In this document: positions 1-10,744 of the stretch, piece after piece
Layout of the letters: each line of letters starts with the position of its first letter
Numbering within the stretch: the stretch's first letter is position 1
Assembly (NCBI GenBank): GCA_033002965.1
Contig: JAURVB010012704.1
Span: forward strand, 1-64,000
Length of the DNA stretch: 64,000 nt
From: Piper betle
Taxonomy: Eukaryota; Streptophyta; Magnoliopsida; Piperales; Piperaceae
Direction: 5' to 3'
Translations under genes and position numbers: made by a program
Notes under the pieces: generated by a model
Told to the model about the DNA's origin: nothing
What the model saw: only the letters and a program-made list of their open reading frames with translations
The model's database searches: none

Positions 1-353
1 GTTAGTAGAATGGTAGTATTGTTAGTAGGGTTGTTTGTAGGGGTAATTGAGTAGGGGTGTTTGGGTAATTTCACTAGGAAGGGTGCCTACAAAAGGGGCT
101 ATAACAGAATTCTGTAATAACTTTGTTTTGAAATCAAATTCACCAAGGGGGAAGAACTAGGGCGTCCTGGTTCTTTGGGTGGAGCAATCTCCAAAAGGGT
201 GAATATGATTTCAAAACAAAAGTTGTTACACAATTCTGTTACAGCCCCTTTTTGTAGGCATCTTTCCTAGTGAAATTACCTAAACACCCCTACTCAATTA
301 CCCCTACTAACAACACTACCATTCTACTAACAATACTAACAATATTCATAACA
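1..353 (-). repeat. 3' LTR (partial) forming an imperfect inverted repeat
   Basis: Immediately past a polypurine tract the minus strand reads TGTTATGAATATTG, a plausible LTR start at 353. Sequence from about 345 down to 195 is the reverse complement, with scattered mismatches and one roughly 12-nt indel, of sequence 1 to about 147. About 45 unmatched bases lie in the centre. Divergence between the arms argues against a simple fold-back read artefact. The left arm runs off the window edge. It may be two opposed LTR fragments or one LTR with fold-back structure. Confidence 0.7.
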
Positions 354-364
354 ATTCCCTCCCC
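354..364 (-). other. Polypurine tract of the minus-strand gypsy element
   Basis: The minus strand reads GGGGAGGGAAT directly before the putative TG of the LTR, which is the expected place for the plus-strand DNA primer of an LTR retrotransposon. Just upstream the frame still reads a LEGKVVFHGEG-like tail typical of the pol terminus in plant gypsy elements. Confidence 0.6.
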
Positions 365-415
365 ATGAAACACAACCTTGCCCTCAAGGTTGCAAGATAC
401 AATAAATTACAAATA

Positions 416-3400
416 TCAACTTTCCATTTGCGTTGCAGCTGGGAGAGATGTACGGATATAAGCACCCGCAACTACCGAAGCTTTTAATTGAGAGATATGG
501 AAGACGTTGTGTATTTGAGAGTCTGCTGGTAGCTGCAACTCGTAGGCAACCTGACCAATGCGCTTGGTGATTGGAAAAGGACCGTAAAAGCGGGCAGCTA
601 GTTTGTTTGATCGATTGGTTCTCAAGGAATTTTGTCGGTATGGCTGGAGTTTCAAATAGACCTATTGCCCCACTTGGAACTCAGCATCATGTCGCCGGAG
701 ATCATGGTAATGCTTCATCCTCAGCTGTACTGCCACCAAGTTATCCTTTAATTCCCTCAACAACTGATCTCTGGTCCTCAGCACCTCATCCACCTCTACT
801 ATTCTAGCTGTTCCCGGAATGTATGATAATAGGGTGGGTGGCTGCATATTGTACACGGCTTCGAAAGGACTCATTCGGATTGCAGATTGGAAGCTGGTAT
901 TGTAACAAAACTCAGTCCATGGCAGCCATTTAACCCATGTATGAGGTCTATCTGCTGTAAAACATCTCAGATATTGCTCCAACACCATGTTTATTGCTTC
1001 GGTTTGGCCATCGGTTTGAGGGTGATAGGCGGAGCTGTAGTTGAAGGAAACCCCTTGTAAGCTGAAAAGTTCCTTCCAAAAGAACTAGTGAAGGTTGGAT
1101 CCCTGTCACATACAATCGAAGCCGGCATCCCATGCAATTTGAAAATTTCATCAAAGAACAACATGGCATAGATTGAGCCGAAAAAGGATGAGTAATAGGA
1201 AGGAAATGGCTGTACTTGGAAAGCCTGTCAACCACCACAAAAATGCCATCTTTTGCATGACTCTTTGGAAATCCACGAATGAAGTCCATGCTAATGGAAG
1301 TCCATATTTATTGGGGTATAGGAAGTGGTTGTAATAATCCGGTTGGTGCTAACGTGGAACTCTTGAACTTTTGACAAATGTCACAATTCTGCAAATAGCT
1401 CACCACGTCCTTGTGCATCCAAGACCAAAAGAAAACCGCTCTAAGTTGCTTCAAGGTCTTTTGAATCCCCTCATGAGTACCATCATGGAACTCTTTCAGA
1501 ATGATGGGTATAATATCCATTTGAGAAGTCAAGTAAATCTGATGTTTGTAAAATAGGATGTCGTCCCTCACTTCCCACCTTGAGGACAGCTTGTTGTCAT
1601 CACATTGTTGTTTCAGCTTCAATAAATGCTCATTGGTAGTATAGGCTTGTTTGATCACCTCCAACCAATTTGGCAAAGCCACTGAAAGTGCTATACAAGA
1701 GAGTGTCCCTATTTGCTTGGTCACCTTTCCAACGGTTTCCAGCAAATTGCCTTCATGTTGTCTCGACAAGGCATCAGCAACTCTATTTTCCTTCCCGGGT
1801 TTGTATTCGATGACGAAGTCGTATCCTAACAGCTTCACCAACCATTTCTGTTGTGCCATGGTATGAATCTGCTGATCCCATAAAAACTTGAGGCTAGAAT
1901 GATCTATTCGGACGACAAATGATCGACCCAACAAGTAGTGACGCCACTTTTGGACAGCCAACACTAAAGCCATCATCTCCCTTTCATAAGTTGACAGCAA
2001 TAAATTTCTCCCATTCAATTTCTTACTGAAAAATGCAATGGGCTGGTTTTGTTGCATCAAAACAGCCCCTATTCCCATCCCACTCCCGTCACACTCGATC
2101 ATAAAGGGTATATTAAAGTTTGGTAACACCAACACCAGAGCCTTTGTGAGAGCTTGTTTCAGGTCATGGAAGGCTTGCTCCGCGAGAAGGTCCCAATGAT
2201 AAGCATCCTTTTTCAATAAATCTGACAATGGAGCTGCTAGAGTACCAAATCCCTTGATAAATTTTCTATAATACCCAGCTAATCCTAAAAAGCTCTTATA
2301 CTATTAACTGATCTCGGCGTCGGCCAATTCACAATAGCCTCTATTTTTTCCTTGTCCATGCCAACACCTTCGGATGAGATAACATGTCCCAAATACTGAA
2401 TTTGACACAATTTATAAGAGCATTTTTCCTTCTTAGCATACAACTCATGTCTAAGCAACTCAGCTAGCATCAATCCAAGATGGTATAGATGTTCATCCCA
2501 ACACTTGCTGTAAATAAGAATATCTTCAAAGAAAACTAAAATAAATTTTCTGAGATATGGAGCAAATACCTCATTCATCAAAGCTTGGAAGGTGGAAGGA
2601 GCATTGGATAATCCGAACGGCATAACCTTGAACTCATAATGCCCATGGTGTGTCCGGAAAGCTGTTTTGTGGACATCATCTCCATACATTCTTATTTGGT
2701 GATAACATGACCTCAAATCCAGCTTAGAAAAATAGGTAGTACCATGTAATTCATCCAAGATTTCATCAATGTTGGGAATGGGAAACTTATCTTCTATCGT
2801 TGCCTTGTTGAGAGCCCTATAATCGACTCACATCCTCCAACTTCTATCTTTCTTCTTGACTAGCAACACCGGAGCTGAATAGGGACTTGATATAGGCTGA
2901 ATTATTCCATCCTCCAGTAATTGCTTCACTTGTCTCTCAATTTCATTTTTCTGAAAGTAAGGATACCGATACGGTCTCACGGCTACCGGCAGCGTTCCCT
3001 CCTTGAGGTTCACATGATGGTCATGAGGGCGTGTAGGCGGCAACCCCTTGGGTACAGAAAACACCTTGTCAAACCTTAGCAGTAGCTGATCCAATCCATC
3101 TTGTTGTTGAGCTGTTAAGGTAGTTTTCGGTTGACCCAAAACCCTGTTGTTTACCACTTGCAAGTTCATCAATAACCCCTGTTTCCTTTGTTTGAAAGAT
3201 TGTGAAATACGCTTCTTATCACACAACTGATCCGGAGGAGTGATCTGCCCTCTTAATTCCACTGTTTTCTCTTTATCTTTGAAGGACATCGTGAGGGATT
3301 CAAAGTCCCATAGGATTGGCCCCAACGTCTTCAACCATTGAATACCCAAAATGATGTCAATCTCTTCCAACTGAAGTATGAAAAATTCCGAAGTAGTAGC

Positions 3401-3640
3401 ATGTCCTGGAAATTCAATCTTGATAGCTGAACACCTTCCCCCACAACTCATTCGGTCGCCATTGGCAATTTGAACTTTGGGTCCATTGCTGGTTTCCTTC
3501 GGCAACTTCAATTTCTGAACCAGCTTTGCATTCACAAAATTGTGGAGCTACCCGAATCAATCAAAATTGTCACTTGGTGTCCACCCACTCTTCCGAGAAC
3601 CCTCATGGTGTTTGAAGTAATGATTCCTGTCAAAGCATTC
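416..3640 (-). pseudogene. pol: Broken gypsy pol (PR-RT-RNase H-IN)
   Basis: The gene would encode the polyprotein that copies and integrates the element. On the minus strand, protease shows LIDSGSS with its aspartate near 3556, followed by a frameshift near 3545. Reverse transcriptase follows, with SSPYSAPVLLVKKKD, then a TGA at 2828-2830 where the family has Cys, then DLRSCYHQI and FGLSNAPSTFQ. The YxDD-type box reads VFFEDILIYS: the first catalytic Asp is Glu at 2525-2527. RNase H (IECDGSGMGIGAVL, ending YKPGKENRVADALSRQ) and the integrase HHCC finger lie in 1308-2228. The integrase core is split across frames (948-1289, 662-988), and the GPF module KLAARFYGPFPI lies at 416-655. Only about 30 nt separate this module's tail from the terminal LEGKVVF peptide, so the expected chromodomain seems deleted. 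Pseudogene with high confidence. Confidence 0.9.
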
Positions 3641-4800
3641 AAGGAGATGGCTGGAGTAAGGGAGTCATCTTCTGGGTCACTATCGTCCTCCTCCGACAGT
3701 TCCTCCTCCCTCTCCACTTTAATGATGAATAACCTTTTATACTTGTGTCCAGGTACAAATTTCTCGTCACACCTAAAACACAATCCAACCTCCTTTCTCT
3801 CTTGCAATTGCTTGATGCTGTTGAGGAATCTCCTTGAGTTGTTGTTCTGCTGCTACCCCAACATCACCCTTGACCGACCCAAAACTACCTCCCTTGTTAA
3901 ACGGTCCAGCTGCATGTTGATATCCCTCTTCATTGCTCTCCCAATTATTGCTGATTTCTGATTCACATGATTCTCCAAATGTCTAGCCAGCCCTTGAGCG
4001 TCTAATAAGGTGTCCGGCTTCCGAGCTTTCACCTCCATTCTCAATTGAGGCTTGAGACCACAAGTATAGCTGTTGATTCTTTGCCTTTCAGTCATGCTTC
4101 CAGCTCTAGTGGTAAACCGGTTAAATTGAACGGTATACTCTTGAACTAATGCATCTTGTTTTAACCGAGTAAGGTCGCCATAAAAATCCTCATACTCCTA
4201 GGCACAGAACTGAAGATTCATGGCTTCCTTCAATTCAGGCCAACTAGGAATTCCATAATGTTTTTGCAGCATATCAAACCAAATTTGTGCATCATCCTCC
4301 AAATGAAAACTTGCAACTATACTTGCAATATCTCTTGGACGTGATGCAGTTTGAAAAATTTTTCTGCCCTACTAAACCATGAAATTGGGTCATCATAGGC
4401 ATCAATTTCCTTGCAATTTTGGGCAGCGCCTTCCTGGAAATTTTGTCGAGCAGGTGCTCTTCTTCTCCTGCCCATACCAAATTGCTTTCTTCCTCCTTGC
4501 AGCAGCATCTCTTCCAGCTGTTCTTGGGGTTGCAAACCCTGCAATGCATCATCACAAGATCGCCTACCCTACAATCCATCCTCACAAGGTCAATAGGGAA
4601 GAAGATGGCGCTGGAATTGGTGCCGAAGATGCTAAAGCGAAGAGGATGCCGACGAGGTTTGGGTGATGCCAATGAAGAGGACACAACAGCTGAAATGGCC
4701 AATGACGGCAATGGTAACAAAGGTGGTGGGAACATTGACGAAGTCTCCATGGGTGGTGGAGAGGGAGGTGTTGCTGCCCATGCCAAGCATCTTGATCTAC
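3641..4800 (-). pseudogene. gag: Broken gypsy gag with zinc knuckle
   Basis: Gag would form the cytoplasmic capsid that packages element RNA. The minus strand at 4317-4544 encodes DDPISWFSRAEKFF, the usual start of the plant gypsy gag domain. Piece 3853-4095 continues with TERQRINSYTCGLKP. Piece 3532-3807 opens with a CFRCDEKFVPGHK zinc-knuckle remnant whose last Cys is lost, then an acidic stretch leading into protease. The pieces lie in different frames with stops between, so no full Gag can be made. An upstream open stretch to 4786 is in another frame and is probably leader or chance sequence. Confidence 0.75.
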
Positions 4801-4970
4801 ACCTGCAAGTGGCAGATCACCTCATTTGGTGTACTGCTGGAGAAAAGATGCCATGCAGCGGTCCGGCCAATTTCTCCATCGAAGTAAAGCCCCCATGGTT
4901 GCTTTGCTTTCTTGCCACCTTGCTCTACTCGCTCCTAACAGATTTGGGTAGTTGGCTTTGGGTACCTTAG

Positions 4971-6224
4971 AGGTTCATCAAGTCTGCGATTACCTCCAAA
5001 TTCCGACCATATTGTGGATGAAGGAGTCGGGGGTGTCCGGGAGGAGAATAGGAGTCGGGTTGAAGAATTGTACCCACGATTCTAAAAGTAGAAGTCTACT
5101 GAAATTTTCTTCAAAAAAAATGCAAGCTGCAAGTTTTAAACTTGCCCAATCTTCCTCCAAATCAAAACAATCATTCGTTTTGAAGAAAAAACGAATCTAT
5201 GAAACTAGAAACAAACAAACTATCTACAGAAATAGAATCTCTGCAAATTACAAAAAGTCGAATTTATCAAATTTTCATAATACTCTTAATAAAATTTAAA
5301 TTTAAACTACAAATGGTGGGTGGTTACCGCATGTGGTACCAATCCAATCTTCTCAATACGTCCTGTCAGAAAAAAGTGTGAGTATGGCCTTACTATTTTT
5401 TGTCGGATATTTTGTCTGATTTCGCTCTAGCCAGTGGATAAAGTTCTTGTAGTCTGTTAACATGGCTACGCCCTTTTATCTTTATTTTTATATTCATCTC
5501 TAGGTCTGTGTAATTATGATTACTTTAATATTAATTAGATTTATGAGTAAATCTATCAAATTATGAATTTTATTTATCTTTCAAAAAAAGGGAAAAAGGA
5601 AAAAAATAAAAATGGGGAACTGGCCAAATGGATGTTGTCATTGCACCATAGGTGGCCGAGGCCTGGCCATGTCATCCTCGTACTATGGGTGACGTGGGCA
5701 AGAGGCGGATGGTTGGCGATGCCGAAGACAGAGGCGGAGGAGAAGACCGCTGGTTTTAGTGGAAAGAAAGAGATAGAGGACAGTATAGAAAAGTAAAATA
5801 AAAATAAAAATTAACCGTGGATGAGTCCAACAGCAGAGATTTCCTCCAACGAGCGCAAGTGTGGTGTGTTTGCAGGAGAAAGTTTTTCGAATCTTTAGTA
5901 TCTTATTTGGAGCCAAAATTCCCAAATCTATCAATTGGATTATCATATCCATGGATCAATTCGATAATATTAAGTAATTGTGTTTGAGTTAAGCTTGGGA
6001 AAAAAGTTATATTTGAGTTACTCTTTAGCCCGATTAGCATGACAATGGCGTAAAGTGAGCACCAAAATACTAAGTCAAGAATATAATAACCACCACACAT
6101 AGATACAATATTAAGTGCACTACATCAAATTAATTATTTGAGAAAGGATTAAATGATTTTCGGTGGCTTGTGACATATTTGACTTGTGGAACGTATGTAA
6201 ACATTAGTAGGAAAATGGGTTTCA
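4971..6224. other. No gene recognised; AT-rich flank
   Basis: Short open frames here (for example 5563-5796) have no family motif, and composition shifts between AT-rich and moderate GC. I looked for the missing 5' LTR and tRNA-Met primer site of the upstream gypsy element and found none. The nearest resemblance, TTGGTACC near 5334 on the minus strand, is too weak to call. Confidence 0.5.
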
Positions 6225-7276
6225 TCTACTGCTAAATTTGCCACGGGCACTGCTATGCCACCGCTTAGTGGCGGCAAAATATATCCACTGTACAGCCACA
6301 GCAAGGGGTGGAAGTTGTCGGTAAATTTGTGGAAACTCGCGGCAAATTAACTATCGTTTCGTCACCACTTAACCTTAGTTAAATTTAACTATACGTAGAC
6401 GCCAATGGAAGTTGCCGATTCTTTTTTTAAAAAAAGCCATGGTATATAACTGTGGCAGCCACCACTTAACTGTGGAAATTTTACAGGACAGGATAGCCAC
6501 CACTTGCAATGGCAATATCTGATGTTTTTTTAATCACAAATAAAAACAGTTATTACACAATATATATGACGGGTAAATTTTTTTAAATGCAAAAAAAATT
6601 CTCTTACAGAGATAAATTTAAAAAAATTAAAAATTTGTTTATCACATAATTTTTCACGGTTACAACAATTTATTTTAAAAATCAAGCAAAATTGGGCGGA
6701 ATTTCTCCTACTATTTTATTTTAACATATCTTGGTCATATGTTTGCACACAGCTTATAATTGCGTGTTCCAATAGGCGGCCATTAAATGACCGAGTATTC
6801 TAACCCGTGGCCACTCGTCCTACTGCCCTAGTATGTAACCAGCTGACAAGCCACATACCACTATTGGCCGCCCACTCCCTAGCCGCCTCCACTGCGCTCC
6901 ACCCTGTCATTACTGCCTCTATCGACCTCCCCCCGGCAGCTATGCAGGCTGCCACCCACCCTGCCCAGCCCGTCTCTACTTGACCGCCACTACTACACAG
7001 GCAAGGCCCCCCGCAACATATTTTTATTTTATTTTTAAATTTTTGCCATGGGTGAGCGGTGGCAGAACATTTTTTTATTTTTTATTTTTAAATTTACCAC
7101 GGGCTGCCACAGGAAAGTGGTGGCCAAATTTATCTATGGCATCCTGTCGAAATGTTGGGTTTTGTCTTCGCGCAACTGCCACTGCCCTTCCCCATGGTAT
7201 TTTTCAATGGCAAACTGAAATTTGCAATGGGAAGTGGCCAATAATTGACCAGGAGTTTAACCACTACAAAAAAAGT
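6225..7276. repeat. Repeat-like block rich in GCCAC/GTGGC words, with a CACTA-like end
   Basis: Words such as GCCACGGGC, GTGGCGGC and GCCACCACTT recur in both orientations through this otherwise AT-rich block. That resembles the subterminal repeats of plant CACTA-type DNA transposons. The sequence CACTACAAAAAAAG at 7263-7276 matches the usual CACTA terminus, but it faces away from this block and no well matched partner was found. A degraded, non-coding DNA transposon is my best guess. Confidence 0.3.
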
Positions 7277-8559
7277 TTAAGTTTTCTTCACAGTTCAATG
7301 AACTTAAAATATAAAATAAAATCATAAAAGAATTTGGGTGATGAAAATAGGGCAACAAAAAATAAGTTGATAAAAGCTTTTCCATAATTTTTGACATTGA
7401 AAAAAGTTAAAAGATTAATACATGTTTAGACATAAATGATTATAAAAATATTTTTCTATGCTTCCAATAACCGTAGTAGAGAAAACGTGGCGAAGTTTTG
7501 GTAGAAAGTAAAACTTCTCTCCATGGATTTTTTTAAGGGTGAAAAAAATCATTTTTTTAGTGAAATTAGATAAATGACAAAAATTTCAGCACTCTTCTTT
7601 GTAATCAGGATGTCGTGCTTAAAACATCATAATAAGAATAGTAATCGCACAGCAGTGATCGAAGATTTTATCAAAACTCAAACCATAGTCCTAGACTAAG
7701 ATCCAAGATGCAAAACAAAGGTTACCCATACACGTAAGTGCCTATGAACTGCACTGTACATATTGCAAGACAAAGACAATGAACATGTTAGTACGTACCA
7801 AACTTAGGCCAGCACCAAGCCCAGGACTTTGGCATACATGTGCGTAAAATATAATATGGTATATATATATACATAAAATATAATATACACCTAACATATA
7901 TAAAATTAATAAAATATAAAAACACAAATTAGTAAGCGTCAAGTAATCTCATATATCACTAAAAAGACAGTCTAACACTAAGCTCAAAATAATCTCTATA
8001 AAATCAACCATAAACAAGCTGTAACCTCGAGTGTCTTAATTTTAAACTGATCCATCGTATTCAAATATATAGTTGTGCATTTCATTGTACTCATCAGTCA
8101 CTACTGCTAGGACACAAAGCATGAGGTTTAACATAAAAATGAGAAAAGATGATATGGTTCAGATACGGATAAATCCAAATTCTACTTAGCCCTATCCAAT
8201 CCCGATACAAGTTTACTTAACCTTGTGGGAGAGGTGGGCCCTAGGATCTTGGTGGTGGTGGTAGGACTTAGAAGACATGATTTAGAACCAGGGAGGCAAA
8301 GAATATTAGGGATGGAATTGAGAAATGAAATGGAAGAAAGGCAGGATAATATGTGAGCATTTTCCTCTATGATCATTAGATTTCATCCAACAACCTTACA
8401 TAATAATAATAAATAAATAAAATAAAAAACTTACACAACATTTAAGTTTTCTCCTACAAAAAATTAAATTAATCAATTGGAATAATCCCGAATACTTTTT
8501 TCTTGAAAGAGTATTTGTACAATTTTATTATGCAATACGGACCTCATATTTTAAAAAAA
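7277..8559. other. AT-rich sequence without recognised gene
   Basis: This stretch consists of short open frames, A/T runs and a TATATATATA stretch near 7861. Nothing resembles a protein family, tRNA or rRNA. An ATTTTTTTAGTG at about 7553-7564 could be a decayed partner of the CACTA-like end at 7263, but it lacks two bases of the motif. Confidence 0.4.
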
Positions 8560-9400
8560 AATTGAGAAGAGATAAAGAGAAGGAGGAACATATAGAAGAG
8601 TTGGAGGAAGCAAGAAGATCAATTTCCTCCTCACCGCCTCTTCTCCACTCACACCCTACCCCCCGCCCCCGCATCATCTATGAATACCCCCACTCCTCTC
8701 TCAGAAAAGCCTGCACAAGAGAGAGGGGAAGGGGAGATGAGACACCGGGAAGGGGTGCCGAAGTCGCCGTTGAAGGCCGTTGGAGTGAAATCGGGGAGTA
8801 TTTATATCCAAGTCCGATGAGGAAGACCCTCGCCGGATCTCTGCCACGCCCTAGCGGAGTCTTCCCCGGCGGCTAGACCTGTCGTCAGAGCTAGAAGTAA
8901 TCCACTTATTTGTAAGGCTACCTCTGGAGTCGATTGCCGGTGACTATTCCGGCTACCTATGGCCTTACCCGTCCAAAACTACTGACTTGAAGGCCTTGCA
9001 CCCTTCTTGAAGTTCAAGCCTTTCCCCACCTCAATAAAGGCCCAAACCAGCCGGAATTAGGCCACGAAGTATCGTCGGAGAAGAGAACGAACCTAAGGGC
9101 GCCACGCTCTCCCAACTTTGAAGCCCTTCCCCGGCCAACCCAAGCGACGTCCGACCAATCCGCCACGTCCGAAAGACTCCTCTCATCACCAGCTATAAGA
9201 CCAACTCTTATTTATAGCAGGCCCGTTCGTGGTGCCGGGTCCAGCTGCAAAGGATGATGCCGTAACCCGGCTTCCGTCCTTTTAGCTGTTGGCGCACTGC
9301 ACGCTGCCTTCCACCCGGCACACCCGAACCCGGTTCAATCAATTTCCAGCCGAACCAACCTGAAATTGGTCCAATTCGACCCATCATTCTTTTAGGAATT
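8560..9400. other. GC-rich block, possibly old LTR or promoter-bearing sequence
   Basis: GC content rises sharply compared with both sides. The 104-codon plus frame at 8562-8876 has low-complexity composition and no recognisable domain, so I do not call it a gene. On the minus strand a good TATA box (TATAAATA, 9209-9216) is followed by a GC-rich leader-like region. An old LTR or the 5' end of an unrecognised transcript would both fit. Confidence 0.3.
9209..9216 (-). promoter_or_regulatory. Candidate TATA box
   Basis: The minus strand reads TATAAATA inside the GC-rich block, with AT-poor sequence on both sides, the usual look of a plant TATA promoter. No gene is recognised downstream (toward 8560), so function is unproven. 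Confidence 0.3.
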
Positions 9401-9686
9401 ATTCAACAACCTTTTTTGTGCTCCTAAAACGTGGTATCTTACTATTTTTTATGTTCTAGATATTGAGTTTTTTAATATTTTTTGGGTTGTTTTTGTTAGA
9501 GTGTATATTTCCCAATGCTAAACACGTTAGTAAGGTCCATTTTTATCATTTAAAGATGAGAAAAAGTAATATTGCATATCAAGGCTAACAACGAATCCAC
9601 TTATTTGTAATTTTGTTTCAAAACTTATCAAATATTATATTATAATACAACCCACCCTGGAACTTATATTGAGTCCCAAAGAACCA

Positions 9687-9694
9687 CCTAAAAC
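9687..9694. repeat. hAT target-site duplication, left copy
   Basis: CCTAAAAC, identical to 13865-13872 on the far side of the transposon. Eight base pairs is the duplication length typical of hAT elements. Confidence 0.93.
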
Positions 9695-9949
9695 CATGGT
9701 TGCCGGTATCGGCCAATTCGAATCAGATCGGCAGCGTGCCGATCCAATTTCTTGGCCGAATCGGTTAGCCCCAAATCGGAGCCGAACTTGCCCGATTCAC
9801 CCCGATTCCGGCCGAGTTGACTCCGATTCGGAATCGGGGTGAATCGGAAAGAATCGGTTTTTTTGGTAAATTACTAAAATACCCTAGGTATGATATTTAT
9901 TAAATTATTTAAGCATGGGTACAATGGTAATTTTGATTTTAAAAACCTA

Positions 9950-10265
9950 AAATTAACCCGCTCCCCCACACCGCCGCAGCTCGTCCGCCCTCCGCCGCCC
10001 CGTTTCCGCCCTCTGCCGTGCGTCCCCAACTCCTGGCTCGCCGCCGACCTCGCAATATCGCCGCCGACGTGTGGCCGGGCCGAATCGGCTCTGTGACGCA
10101 CGAATCGCCGCCGACTTCGGGCCGCCGACTGTTCCTCCGACCGGGCTGCCGACATCGCCGCCGCCCTCGCAACCGGGCCTCCGACGTGTGGCCGGCCGAC
10201 AGTGTAGTGGCCGCGAGACTCGCCGCCGACCGGGCCGCCGACCAGGCCTCCGACCGATTCGTGTA
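9950..10265 (+). other. GC- and CpG-rich 5' region of the hAT element
   Basis: This zone is dominated by GCCGCCGAC-type words with many CpG sites, unlike the AT-rich remainder of the transposon. It lies between the left subterminal repeats and the coding region, where a promoter or leader is expected. The open frames on both strands here have only low-complexity Arg/Pro/Ala composition, so I treat them as chance. Confidence 0.5.
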
Positions 10266-10386
10266 AAGTTGGATTTTTTAAAAAAATTAAATCTGCAAAT
10301 TGTTGGTTAGGCTTCACAAATTTTTTTCATTGCTGATTTGGGATTCATGAACAAATTTATATATCAAATTTCATGATATGTGTTGT

Positions 10387-10540
10387 GCAAATGTGTATGT
10401 GATATACAAATTCGTAGGGAGAGTGTGCAATTGTGTTGTTATATGTGCTATGCAAATTTATATGTGCAAATGTGTATGTGATATGCAAATCGTAGGGAGT
10501 GTGAATTGTGTTGTTATATGTGCTATGCAAATTTATATGT
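10387..10540 (+). repeat. Two tandem copies of a ~77-bp unit in the hAT 5' untranslated region
   Basis: The block beginning CAAATGTGTATGTGATAT at 10387 recurs at 10466 with a few substitutions and small indels. Both copies contain GTTATATGTGCTATGCAAAT. It lies about 200 bp before the transposase start codon. Confidence 0.8.
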
Positions 10541-10744
10541 GCTATACAATTGCAAATTTTTTGTGTTGTTATATGTTGTTTACAATTGTATGCAATTATT
10601 TGAAATTGTATGTTGTTCACAAATTCGATCAATTGTATGCTGTGCAATTTGGTTGATTCAAGTTTAAAATTCATTTGATTTGTTATATGTCGGGTGTGAG
10701 TGTTTTTATATTACAGATCTCATACTAGATAAGTCACAAGGAAG

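Larger units (their letters stand above)
1..4970 (-). mobile_element. Degenerate Ty3/gypsy chromovirus-type LTR retrotransposon
   Basis: Read on the minus strand, domains run gag, zinc knuckle, protease, reverse transcriptase, RNase H, integrase with a GPF module, polypurine tract, then 3' LTR. This is the Ty3/gypsy order. The integrase tail resembles plant chromoviruses, tentatively Reina-like. No 5' LTR or tRNA primer site was recognised upstream of gag, so the high-coordinate limit is approximate. The copy is dead: several frameshifts and stops, and a substituted reverse-transcriptase active site. Confidence 0.85.

Noticed and set aside
4379..4970. Plus-strand frames of up to 183 codons
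   Set aside because: They are antisense to gypsy gag and its leader and have no family motif.
9874..10317. Arg/Gly-rich minus-strand frame in the hAT 5' region
   Set aside because: A by-product of CpG-rich GCCGCC words; it crosses the transposon's leader and has no domain.
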